Below are positions 1 to 6,550 of a stretch of DNA of 64,000 nucleotides, piece by piece. Numbering within the stretch: the first letter of the stretch is position 1; the number at the start of each line of letters is the position of its first letter. Source of the stretch: Comamonas_C sp026954015 (GTDB taxonomy: Bacteria; Pseudomonadota; Gammaproteobacteria; Burkholderiales; Burkholderiaceae_C); contig JAPSFS010000005.1 in the NCBI GenBank assembly GCA_035063785.1, positions 124,001 through 188,000 of the forward strand, read 5' to 3'. The notes beneath the pieces were generated by a model. It had not been told where the DNA came from, searched no databases, and worked only from the letters and a program-made list of their open reading frames with translations. The position numbers and the translations under genes were made by a program.

Positions 1-305
1 GGGTTGAGCGCGGTCATCGGCTCCTGGAAGATCATCGCGACCTCGCTGCCGCGTACGGCGCGCAGCTCGCGCTCCGGCAACTGCAGCAGGTCGCGCCCGC
101 CCAGCAGGGCCTGGCCGGTGATGTGCGCCTCACCGGCAAGGCGCAGCAGCGAGAGCGCGCTCACGGTCTTGCCCGAGCCCGATTCACCGACGAGCGCGAA
201 TTTCTCGCCCGCGCGGATCTCGAAATCGACGCCGTGCACCACCTCCTTGGCGCCAAAGGCCACGCGCAGGTCGCGCACCTGCAGGAGCACTTCGGCGGCG
301 CTCAT
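1..305 (-). CDS. yejF: Peptide ABC transporter ATP-binding protein, partial (YejF-like)
   Basis: Only the first ~101 residues are in the window; the gene runs off the left edge. The visible part holds a Walker A GESGSGKT at residues 40-47 and the beginning of the Q-loop (MIFQEPMTAL, Gln94), the form seen in oligopeptide/microcin-C-type importers. The product should be the cytoplasmic ATPase that powers import through YejB and YejE. Its ATG overlaps the yejE stop in an ATGA at 302-305, so the two are translationally coupled. YejF proteins normally have two ATPase domains of ~530 residues in total; the second cannot be seen here, so a single-domain DppD-type protein is not excluded. Confidence 0.9.
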   Translation of the reverse strand, partial: MSAAEVLLQVRDLRVAFGAKEVVHGVDFEIRAGEKFALVGESGSGKTVSALSLLRLAGEAHITGQALLGGRDLLQLPERELRAVRGSEVAMIFQEPMTALN

Positions 306-1357
306 GCGTCGGCCTTCCGGGGATCGAGCGCATCGCGCAGCGCGTCGCCCATGAAGGTCAGCAGCAAGAGCGTGATCACCAGCACCGCAAAGGTGAAGAT
401 GGAAATCCACCACGCGTCGATGTTGTTCTTGCCCTGGCTCAGCAGCTCGCCCAGGCTCGGGGTGCCTGGCGGCACGCCCAGGCCGAGGAAGTCGAGCGAG
501 GTGAGCGCCAGGATCGCCGCGCTCATGCGAAACGGCAAAAAGGTGACCACCGGCACCATGGAGTTGGGCAGGATGTGGCGCCACATGATCCGGCCGTTGG
601 GCACGCCCAGCGCGCGCGCCGCCTTGACGTAATCGAGCTGGCGGTTACGCAGGAATTCGGCGCGCACGTAGTCCGACAGGCCCATCCAGCCAAACAGGCT
701 CAGCAGGATGAGCAGCAGCGCGATGCTGGGCGCGAAGATGGCACTGAAGATGATGAGCAGGTACAGCTCGGGCATGGAGCCCCAGATCTCGATGAAGCGC
801 TGGAAGGCCAGGTCCGTCTTGCCGCCAAAGAAGCCCTGCACCGCCCCGGCGACGATGCCCAGCACCACGCCCACCGCCGTGAGCGCGAGACCAAAGAGCA
901 CGCTCACGCGAAAGCCGTAGATGAGTTGCGCGAGCAGGTCGCGCCCGCGATCGTCCGTGCCCAGCCAGTTGTCGCGCGAGGGCGCCGAGGGATTGGGCGC
1001 CTTGGCGAAGTAGTTCAGCGTGTTCGCGCCATAGGGGTTGATCGTGTACAGCGCCCAGTTGCCGCCCGTGGTGATGCGCTGGCGCACGTAGGGGTCGAGG
1101 TAATCGGCAGGCGTGGCGAAGTCACCGCCAAACGTCGTCTCGGGGTAGTCGTGCAGCATCGGAAAGTAGGTCTGCCCTTCGTAACGCACGACGAGCGGGC
1201 GGTCGTTGCTCACCAGTTCGGCACCCAGGCTCACGAGCACCAGCGCGCAGAAGACCACCAGGCTCCAGTAGCCCAGCCGGTTGCGCTTGAAGCGCAGCCA
1301 GGCGCGCCGCGCGGGCGACAAGCTGGGCGCGGGCGCGCCGTCAGCCATGGCGCTCAT
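302..1357 (-). CDS. yejE: Peptide ABC transporter permease YejE
   Basis: Inner-membrane permease of a YejABEF-type peptide importer, 351 residues. One membrane helix lies at ~31-49, followed by a long periplasmic stretch (~50-150) and a five-helix BPD_transp_1 core at ~150-340. The cytoplasmic EAA loop that docks on the ATPase is clear at ~245-265 (KAARALGVPNGRIMWRHILP). It is followed by yejF with an ATGA overlap. The start lies inside the 3' end of the PIN-toxin frame (17-bp overlap); a second in-frame ATG at 1348 is also possible. Its usual partner yejB is about 1.5 kb upstream, beyond two toxin-antitoxin modules. The family call is firm; the substrate is inferred. Confidence 0.92.
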   Translation of the reverse strand: MSAMADGAPAPSLSPARRAWLRFKRNRLGYWSLVVFCALVLVSLGAELVSNDRPLVVRYEGQTYFPMLHDYPETTFGGDFATPADYLDPYVRQRITTGGNWALYTINPYGANTLNYFAKAPNPSAPSRDNWLGTDDRGRDLLAQLIYGFRVSVLFGLALTAVGVVLGIVAGAVQGFFGGKTDLAFQRFIEIWGSMPELYLLIIFSAIFAPSIALLLILLSLFGWMGLSDYVRAEFLRNRQLDYVKAARALGVPNGRIMWRHILPNSMVPVVTFLPFRMSAAILALTSLDFLGLGVPPGTPSLGELLSQGKNNIDAWWISIFTFAVLVITLLLLTFMGDALRDALDPRKADA

Positions 1358-1769
1358 CGGCCAGCAGGTTGTGGAAGGGCTCGCAGCTCTTGAACCGGTA
1401 GGCGCCGAAGTCGCGCTCGTCCGTGGTCAGGATGCGGCCGTGGCCCAGGTGCTCGGCCAGCAGCACGAGCGAGCCGTCGGCCAGGTCCATCGGCAGGCTG
1501 GCGTAGCGCTCCATCAGGTGCGCGAGCCGCTCGGTCTGCGGCGCGTCCCACTGCCAGACGGCGATGCCGCCGGCGGCCACGTCGCGCAACAGGGCTTGCG
1601 CGGCGTCGGTGCCTATCCAGCGCGTGAGCAGGTGCGTGGCCTCGGTCAGCACCGGCCAGGTGGTGATCCAGCCTTCATCGTGCGTGTGCAGCGCCCGCGC
1701 GGCGCGACCGTGCCAGGCATCGTCGGCATCGGCCAGGGCGTAAAAGAAGCCGGCGTCGGCGATGATCAC
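1341..1769 (-). CDS. PIN-domain ribonuclease toxin (VapC-like)
   Basis: A 142-residue PIN-domain protein. The acidic residues expected for the metal-dependent RNase site are present: Asp5 (MIIADAG), Glu43 (VLTEATHLL), Asp95/Asp98 (PMDLADG) and Asp117 (TTDERDF). The length fits a VapC-type toxin. The start codon is GTG at 1769 and overlaps the TGA of the upstream ribbon-helix-helix gene as GTGA, the usual antitoxin-toxin coupling. At its 3' end the frame runs 17 bp into yejE, so the permease start is read out of the toxin message. The target RNA is unknown. A solitary PIN protein with an unrelated neighbour is the less likely reading. Confidence 0.85.
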   Translation of the reverse strand: MIIADAGFFYALADADDAWHGRAARALHTHDEGWITTWPVLTEATHLLTRWIGTDAAQALLRDVAAGGIAVWQWDAPQTERLAHLMERYASLPMDLADGSLVLLAEHLGHGRILTTDERDFGAYRFKSCEPFHNLLADERHG

Positions 1770-2101
1770 GCGCGGCCTGCCTCGGAAGGTTTGGCAGGTT
1801 TGGGGCCGGCGGCATAAGGCGCCGCCGCCGGCTCGTGCACCGCCGGCGCATGGCCCTGGTGCTTGGCGCCCCAGCCTTCGGCCAGGCGCGCCTTGGTGCT
1901 GCCCGCCACGTCGCTGCGGCCGCTGTGGCCCTTGCCGACGAAGGCCGCGAAGTGCGCCAGCCCCCCGCGCCGCGCGCGCACCTGGTCGTAATAGTGCTGC
2001 ACGCTGGTACGCAGCACCTCGCTCACGCCCAGGCCGGTGGCTTCGGCCAGGTAGTTGAGCTGCTGCTCGGCTTCGCCCTCGAAACGCGCGTTGACCCGCA
2101 T
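1766..2101 (-). CDS. Ribbon-helix-helix (CopG-type) antitoxin for the PIN toxin
   Basis: A 111-residue protein with an N-terminal ribbon-helix-helix pattern at residues ~1-45 (MRVNARFEGEAEQQLNYLAE then TGLGVSEVLRTSVQHYY) and a low-complexity Ala/Pro/Lys-rich tail to ~111. RHH antitoxins bind their operator as dimers and wrap the toxin with a disordered tail. I chose the ATG at 2101 because the fold starts there; the frame stays open upstream to 2182, but that extension crosses the palindrome at 2125-2143 and the end of ccdB. It overlaps the PIN gene by GTGA. The tail is longer than in most small RHH antitoxins and its role is unclear. Confidence 0.75.
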   Translation of the reverse strand: MRVNARFEGEAEQQLNYLAEATGLGVSEVLRTSVQHYYDQVRARRGGLAHFAAFVGKGHSGRSDVAGSTKARLAEGWGAKHQGHAPAVHEPAAAPYAAGPKPAKPSEAGRA

Positions 2102-2124
2102 GGCTGGCTTTCGGAAGAAATGAT

Positions 2125-2143
2125 TGTCATGCATTGTATGACA
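2125..2143 (-). promoter_or_regulatory. Probable operator/promoter of the RHH-PIN module
   Basis: An inverted repeat TGTCAT-N7-ATGACA lies 24 bp upstream of the antitoxin ATG. On the minus strand the spacer and right arm contain TACAAT (2133-2138), a good -10 hexamer; a weak -35 (TTGAGG, 2158-2163) is 19 bp away. An operator over the -10 fits antitoxin autorepression. The element is seen; its function is inferred. Confidence 0.5.
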
Positions 2144-2172
2144 TTGATGATGAATCGCCTCAATTCTGGAGC

Positions 2173-2502
2173 TCAACCCCAAGAGCGCGTGAACAGCTCG
2201 TCGAGCGCATCGGTGATAGCCTGCCCGTGCTCTGCCAGCGAGGCCACCTTCTCGCCCAGCGATGCCGTGTCCATGGACACCATGTCCAGCGGGTGCAAAA
2301 CCACCTCCACGCCCTGCACACGAAACACGGGATTGAGCCGCGAACCCACGCTGGACATGCCCGGCGGCAACGCGCTGCGGCGCACCAGTGGCACCACGAC
2401 GCGGCGGCGGTAGTCATCGAACAGCGCAGACTGAACCAACACAACGTAGGCCACATCGGCGCGCTGCCCGCCAAGGTAGGCGTGAACGTCAAACTGCGCC
2501 AT
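2173..2502 (-). CDS. ccdB: CcdB family toxin (DNA gyrase poison)
   Basis: A 109-residue CcdB-family protein. It opens with MAQFDVHAYLGG and carries the family core YVVLVQSALFDDYRRRVVVP and LNPVFRVQGVEVVLHPLDMV. The C-terminus ends in ...ELFTRSWG, as in gyrase-poisoning CcdB, where the last Trp-Gly pair matters. CcdB traps the GyrA-DNA cleavage complex unless bound by CcdA. Its start is 18 bp after the ccdA stop, so the pair is co-transcribed with the antitoxin first. The stop lies 71 bp before the RHH gene of the next module. In a chromosomal location it may be an addiction or stress module; activity cannot be judged from sequence alone. Confidence 0.9.
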   Translation of the reverse strand: MAQFDVHAYLGGQRADVAYVVLVQSALFDDYRRRVVVPLVRRSALPPGMSSVGSRLNPVFRVQGVEVVLHPLDMVSMDTASLGEKVASLAEHGQAITDALDELFTRSWG

Positions 2503-2520
2503 ATGTCGGCCAGCTATGGA

Positions 2521-2775
2521 TCAGAGCGGTGAATACGGGTCGGCAAACGAGCCGCCTTGTGCGTCAAGCACAGCGTTCCACTGGCGGCACACGGCCGTCG
2601 CATCGCGCCGCTTCTGCTCGCGCGCACCGCGCTCGCGCGTCACATACTCGGTCAGCATGGTCTCCACGGTGGCCGACAGGTTGCCGCTGAGCGCACGCAC
2701 CTCGTCGATCAGCTCGGGACTGAGGGACAGATTCACCGCACGTTTGCGGCTCGGATGATCAACAGCGGTTTGCAT
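2521..2775 (-). CDS. ccdA: CcdA family antitoxin
   Basis: An 84-residue antitoxin: an N-terminal ribbon-helix-helix DNA-binding part (KRAVNLSLSPELIDEVRAL, residues ~11-29) followed by a Glu/Arg-rich helix and a C-terminal toxin-binding tail (WNAVLDAQGGSFADPYSPL). It neutralises CcdB and represses its own promoter with the toxin as co-repressor. The gene is immediately upstream of ccdB. There is no recognisable Shine-Dalgarno: the bases in front of the ATG are occupied by a double palindrome (2774-2796), so translation may start on a leaderless message or on one reading in from yejB, whose stop is 59 bp upstream. Confidence 0.88.
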   Translation of the reverse strand: MQTAVDHPSRKRAVNLSLSPELIDEVRALSGNLSATVETMLTEYVTRERGAREQKRRDATAVCRQWNAVLDAQGGSFADPYSPL

Positions 2776-2796
2776 ATGCGCATGTTATGCGCATAT
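2774..2796. promoter_or_regulatory. Double-palindrome operator over the ccdA start codon
   Basis: Two 10-bp arms, ATATGCGCAT (2774-2783) and ATGCGCATAT (2787-2796), are perfect inverted copies separated by GTT. Each arm contains the 8-bp palindrome ATGCGCAT, so the site offers two adjacent dimer sites, as expected for cooperative CcdA or CcdA-CcdB binding. It overlaps the first codon of ccdA. Confidence 0.7.
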
Positions 2797-2834
2797 CACC
2801 GCATGACGCAACAGCCATCGCCTCAGAGAATGCG

Positions 2835-3869
2835 TCAATCGAACTTCACCCGCGGGTCCACCCACACGTAGCACAGGTCGGAGATCAGCTTGGTCACGAG
2901 GCCGATCAGCGTGAACAGGTAGAGCGTGCCCAGCACCACCGGGTAGTCGCGCCGGATCACGCTCTCGTAGCTCAGCAGCCCCAGGCCGTCGAGCGAGAAC
3001 AGCGTCTCGATCAGCAGCGAGCCGGTGAAGAACGCGCCGATGAAGGCCGACGGGAAACCGGTGACGATGGGAATGAGCGCGTTGCGAAACACGTGGCCGT
3101 AGAGCACCTGCCGCTCGGAAAGCCCCTTGGCGCGCGCGGTGAGCACGTATTGCTTGCGGATTTCCTCCAGGAAGGCGTTCTTGGTGAGCATGGCCGTCAC
3201 CGCGAAGCTGCCCGCCACCATGGCGATCACCGGCAGCGTGATGTGCCAGAGGTAGTCCACGATGCGCGCGCCCCAGCCGAGTTCTTCCCAGTTGCTCGAC
3301 GTGAGCCCACGCAGCGGAAACCACTGCAGCTGCCCGCCGAACACCACCAGCAGCGCCAGGCCCAGCACGAAGCCCGGAATCGCGTAGCCGACCAGGATGA
3401 GCAGCGTGGTGACAAGGTCAAAACGCGAGCCTGCGCGCACCGCCTTGGCCACGCCCAGCGGCACGGCCACCAGATAGCTGATGAAAAACGTCCACAGCCC
3501 CAGGCTGATGGAGACCGGCATCTTCTCCTTGATGAGCTGCCATACGTCCTTGTTCTGGAAGAAGCTGCGCCCCAGGTCGAAGCGCGCGAACTTGCCAAGC
3601 ATCTCGACAAACCGCTCGTGCGCCGGTTTGTCGAAACCATAGAGCTGCTTGATCTGCTGCAGCCGCCGCGCATCCACCCCTTGCGCGCCACGGTACGCCA
3701 TGCCCGCGCCCTCGGCGCCGCCGTGCCCCGCCATGCCGGCCTTGGCCTCGGCCAGATACTGCTCCACCGGTCCGCCAGGCACGAACTGGATCACCACGAA
3801 GGTGAGCAACAGCACCCCGAAGAGCGTCGGCAGCATGAGCAGAATGCGCTTGAGGATGTAGGCGGTCAT
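2835..3869 (-). CDS. yejB: Peptide ABC transporter permease YejB
   Basis: Inner-membrane permease of the same peptide importer as yejE and yejF, 344 residues. An N-terminal helix (residues ~8-30, RILLMLPTLFGVLLLTFVVI) is followed by a soluble stretch and the BPD_transp_1 core from ~115. The EAA-type loop is at ~240-265 (YVLTARAKGLSERQVLYGHV). The C-terminus CYVWVDPRVKFD is typical of the DppB/YejB group. Residues ~45-66 form a Gly/Ala-rich insert (AKAGMAGHGGAEGAGMAYRG). Downstream on the same strand come ccdAB and RHH-PIN before yejE; upstream is the LysR gene with a 67-bp gap. The matching binding protein is about 6.4 kb away at 10264-12063. Confidence 0.92.
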   Translation of the reverse strand: MTAYILKRILLMLPTLFGVLLLTFVVIQFVPGGPVEQYLAEAKAGMAGHGGAEGAGMAYRGAQGVDARRLQQIKQLYGFDKPAHERFVEMLGKFARFDLGRSFFQNKDVWQLIKEKMPVSISLGLWTFFISYLVAVPLGVAKAVRAGSRFDLVTTLLILVGYAIPGFVLGLALLVVFGGQLQWFPLRGLTSSNWEELGWGARIVDYLWHITLPVIAMVAGSFAVTAMLTKNAFLEEIRKQYVLTARAKGLSERQVLYGHVFRNALIPIVTGFPSAFIGAFFTGSLLIETLFSLDGLGLLSYESVIRRDYPVVLGTLYLFTLIGLVTKLISDLCYVWVDPRVKFD

Positions 3870-3936
3870 CGGGCCCGATTATGTAAGCCCGCGGCGCCAC
3901 GCGGGCGCGGCAGGCACGCGCCGGTTCCGGCGCAGC

Positions 3937-4878
3937 TCAAGGCAGGCCCAGCGCCAGCCGCGTGGCCTGCTCCACGCCCGCGGCCAGCGACAGCGCAGGG
4001 GCCAGCCGCAGCAGGGCTTCCAGCCGCTCGATGTGGTGGCGGTGCGAGGTGGTGATGGCATAAAAGCGCTCGTGCAGCTGCGGGCATTGTCCGACGGTGC
4101 AGAGCAGGCCGTTGCGCAGCTCGTCCTGCACCACCACCTCGGGCATCATCGCGAGCCACCCGCTGTCGCGCGCCACGAGCCGCAGCATGGCCATGTCGTC
4201 GACCTCGGCGCGCACCTTGGGCCGCACGTCCTCGCTCATGCACAGCGCATCAAACTGTGCGCGCACGGCGTGCCTGGGGCCCGGCAGCGCGATTTCCAGG
4301 CCGTCCAGATCCTGCGGAACGCGCAGCTGCCGCCCGCGCCAGCGCTGCGCCGGACCGATGAGCGAAATCGGCTGGCTGCCCAGAAACCGGCAGTGCAGGG
4401 GCCGGTGCGCGTCCGCCGCCACGGGCTCGTTGGCCAGCACCAGATCGAGCTGATGCTCGGTCAGGCGCTCGAGCAGGTTTTCCAGCAGACCCGACTCGAG
4501 CGTGAGCAGCACCGTGGGGTCGGCAAGCAGCGGCCGGTACAGGTTTTCCTGGTAGTTGCGCGACATGGTGGCCACGCTGCCGATGCGCAGGTGGCTGAGC
4601 CCTTCGTTGTGCCCCAGCACCCGCCCGAGCATCTCCTGACCGAGGCCGAAGATGTTCTCCGCGTAGGCCAGCGCCAGATGACCGGTCTCGGTGAGCACCA
4701 TGCGCCGCCCCTCGCGCGTGAACAGCGGACTGCCCAGGCGGTCTTCGAGCTGGCGGATCTGCGCGGACAGCGAGGACTGCGAGGTGTGCAGCTCCTGCGC
4801 GGCGCGCGTCAGATGCCCCAGGCGAGCCACGCGCCAGAAGTAGAAGAGGTGGCGGAAGTTGAGCTGCTCCAGACGCAT
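3937..4878 (-). CDS. LysR-type regulator (NhaR-like), probable DAB regulator
   Basis: A 313-residue LysR-family regulator. The winged-helix N-terminus (residues ~5-65, NFRHLFYFWRVARLGHLTRA and SQSSLSAQIRQLEDRLGSPL) resembles NhaR more than CysB or CbbR. The effector domain follows at ~90-300. It is divergent from dabB with 99 bp between the two start codons, the arrangement in which LysR proteins usually control the opposite gene. LysR genes are commonly found next to dab operons, so a role in sensing inorganic-carbon shortage is likely but inferred. The inducer cannot be read from the sequence. Confidence 0.88.
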   Translation of the reverse strand: MRLEQLNFRHLFYFWRVARLGHLTRAAQELHTSQSSLSAQIRQLEDRLGSPLFTREGRRMVLTETGHLALAYAENIFGLGQEMLGRVLGHNEGLSHLRIGSVATMSRNYQENLYRPLLADPTVLLTLESGLLENLLERLTEHQLDLVLANEPVAADAHRPLHCRFLGSQPISLIGPAQRWRGRQLRVPQDLDGLEIALPGPRHAVRAQFDALCMSEDVRPKVRAEVDDMAMLRLVARDSGWLAMMPEVVVQDELRNGLLCTVGQCPQLHERFYAITTSHRHHIERLEALLRLAPALSLAAGVEQATRLALGLP

Positions 4879-4977
4879 CGTTCTTTTTAATAGATTAATT
4901 TGTTCTTATCAATGTATTTTACAGAACGCATGCTGCGACGCACCATTGCGATCGTTTTCACACTTCGCAATGAATTC
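4879..4977. promoter_or_regulatory. Divergent lysR / dabB control region
   Basis: This 99-bp spacer is markedly AT-rich at 4881-4922 compared with its surroundings. It contains an interrupted inverted repeat GTTCT (4902-4906) / AGAAC (4923-4927). Two in-frame upstream starts for dabB (TTG 4900, ATG 4930) lie here, but neither has a ribosome-binding site. It probably holds both promoters and the LysR site; no -35/-10 pair is clear enough to assign. Confidence 0.4.
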
Positions 4978-6534
4978 ATGACCGCCCTCCCTGCCTTCCT
5001 GCCCGTCGTTGCAGTCATGTTGCTCGCCGCCTCGGCGCTGATCCTGGCGACCCACAAGGCCCTTCACCGACCCTGGCGCGTGTTCATGCCACTGAGCGTG
5101 CTGGCGCTGCTGGCCACTCTGCCGGGGCTGTGGCCCGATCCCGCGACCCAGGCCACGCCGGTCTGGCCCGGATGGCTGGTGCTCACGCCGCTGGCGGGCG
5201 CCGTTGCCGTCCTGGTGCAGTTTCTCGGCACGGTGATCGGCAGCTTCTCCTCCCGCTACCTGGAAGGCGAAGCCCGGCAGCGGACCTACGCGGCGGCACT
5301 GGCGGGCGTGCTGGCGGCCGTGCAGCTGTTGCTGCTGGCCGACCACTGGCTGGTGCTGATCGCGGCCTGGGCGCTGATCGGCGTGGCGCTGCAGCACCTG
5401 CTGTGCTTTTATGCCGAGCGCCCGTTTGCGCGCCTGGCCGTGCACAAGAAGCGCCTGGCCGATCGGGCGGCCGACGTGCTGCTGCTGGCGGCCGCCCTGC
5501 TCGCCTGGAGCTCCGTGGGCAGCGGCTCGCTCACCGACCTGATCGACACCGTGAACCAGCACGGCGCGGACACCGCGCTGCAGCTGTGCGCGCTGTGCCT
5601 GGCGCTGGCGGTCATCCTGCGCACCGCGCTGCTGCCGGTGCACGGCTGGCTGATCCAGGTGATGGAAGCGCCCACGCCCGTCTCCGCGCTGCTGCACGCC
5701 GGGGTGGTCAATCTCGGCGGCTTCATCCTGATCCGCTTCGCCCCGCTGCTCGACCACGCGGCCGCTGCCCGCTGGCTGCTCGTGGCCCTGGGCCTGGCGT
5801 CGGCCGTGCTCGCGGGCATGGTGATGCTCACGCGCATCACCATCAAGGTGCGGCTCGCCTGGTCCACCGCCGCGCAGATGGGCTTCATGGTGCTGGAATG
5901 CGGCCTGGGCATGTACACGCTGGCGGCCCTGCACCTGATCGGCCACTCGCTGTACAAGGCGCACCATTTTCTTTCGGCCTCGAGCGCCGTGCGCGAGACG
6001 CGGCTGCGGATGCTGCACGGCGCGCACGGCATGCACGCGGCGCCGCTGCTGGCCGCGCCCGTGCTGGCGGCCGCCATCCTGATGGCGCTGCAGCTGGCGC
6101 ACGGCGCCATCGCCTGGCCGTGGTGGTGGACGCTGCTGCTGGCCCTGGCCTGGGCGCCGCTGCTGTGGCTGGCGCGCGGCGTGAGCGCGCGCACCAGCGT
6201 CACGCAGATCGCTGCGGGCATGCTGATGGTGGCCGCGCTGGGCCTGGCCGCTCTGCTCGCGCACGCCCTGCCCCTGGGCCTGCACGACGCGCCAAACACC
6301 GCCCAGGGCGTGGTGGCGCTGATCGGCATGGCGGCGCTGTACGCCTGCCTGGCGGTGCTGCAATGGCGCCCGCACGCGCTGGGCATCTGGCAGCGCTGGA
6401 GCTACGCCGGCTTTTACGTGGACGAGCACTACACCCGGCTTGCACTGCGCCTGTGGCCCGCGCAGTGGACGGTGGCCCCCACCACGGCGGCCCCGAGCCC
6501 GGCCGCCATCTGGGCCGTGATGAGCCCGCGGTAA
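4978..6534 (+). CDS. dabB: DAB inorganic-carbon pump membrane subunit DabB
   Basis: A 518-residue polytopic membrane protein of the Mrp/NuoL proton-translocating family. It carries the antiporter signatures ALLPVHGWLIQVMEAPTPVS and ALHLIGHSLYKAHHFLSASS, the latter with the conserved His/Lys of the discontinuous helix. In the DAB system DabB is the cation-coupled membrane partner of the cytoplasmic DabA; together they drive one-way conversion of CO2 to bicarbonate and raise cytosolic inorganic carbon. I start at ATG 4978, where the first membrane helix begins. dabA follows after 16 bp, and no NADH-dehydrogenase genes are nearby, which argues against complex I. A lone Mrp-type antiporter is excluded by the adjacent dabA. 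Confidence 0.9.
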   Translation: MTALPAFLPVVAVMLLAASALILATHKALHRPWRVFMPLSVLALLATLPGLWPDPATQATPVWPGWLVLTPLAGAVAVLVQFLGTVIGSFSSRYLEGEARQRTYAAALAGVLAAVQLLLLADHWLVLIAAWALIGVALQHLLCFYAERPFARLAVHKKRLADRAADVLLLAAALLAWSSVGSGSLTDLIDTVNQHGADTALQLCALCLALAVILRTALLPVHGWLIQVMEAPTPVSALLHAGVVNLGGFILIRFAPLLDHAAAARWLLVALGLASAVLAGMVMLTRITIKVRLAWSTAAQMGFMVLECGLGMYTLAALHLIGHSLYKAHHFLSASSAVRETRLRMLHGAHGMHAAPLLAAPVLAAAILMALQLAHGAIAWPWWWTLLLALAWAPLLWLARGVSARTSVTQIAAGMLMVAALGLAALLAHALPLGLHDAPNTAQGVVALIGMAALYACLAVLQWRPHALGIWQRWSYAGFYVDEHYTRLALRLWPAQWTVAPTTAAPSPAAIWAVMSPR

Positions 6535-6550
6535 AGACGGAGGAACCACC

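Noticed and set aside
4900..4977. Upstream starts for dabB (TTG 4900, ATG 4930).
   Set aside because: They lie in the AT-rich control region without ribosome-binding sites, and the first membrane helix begins at ATG 4978.
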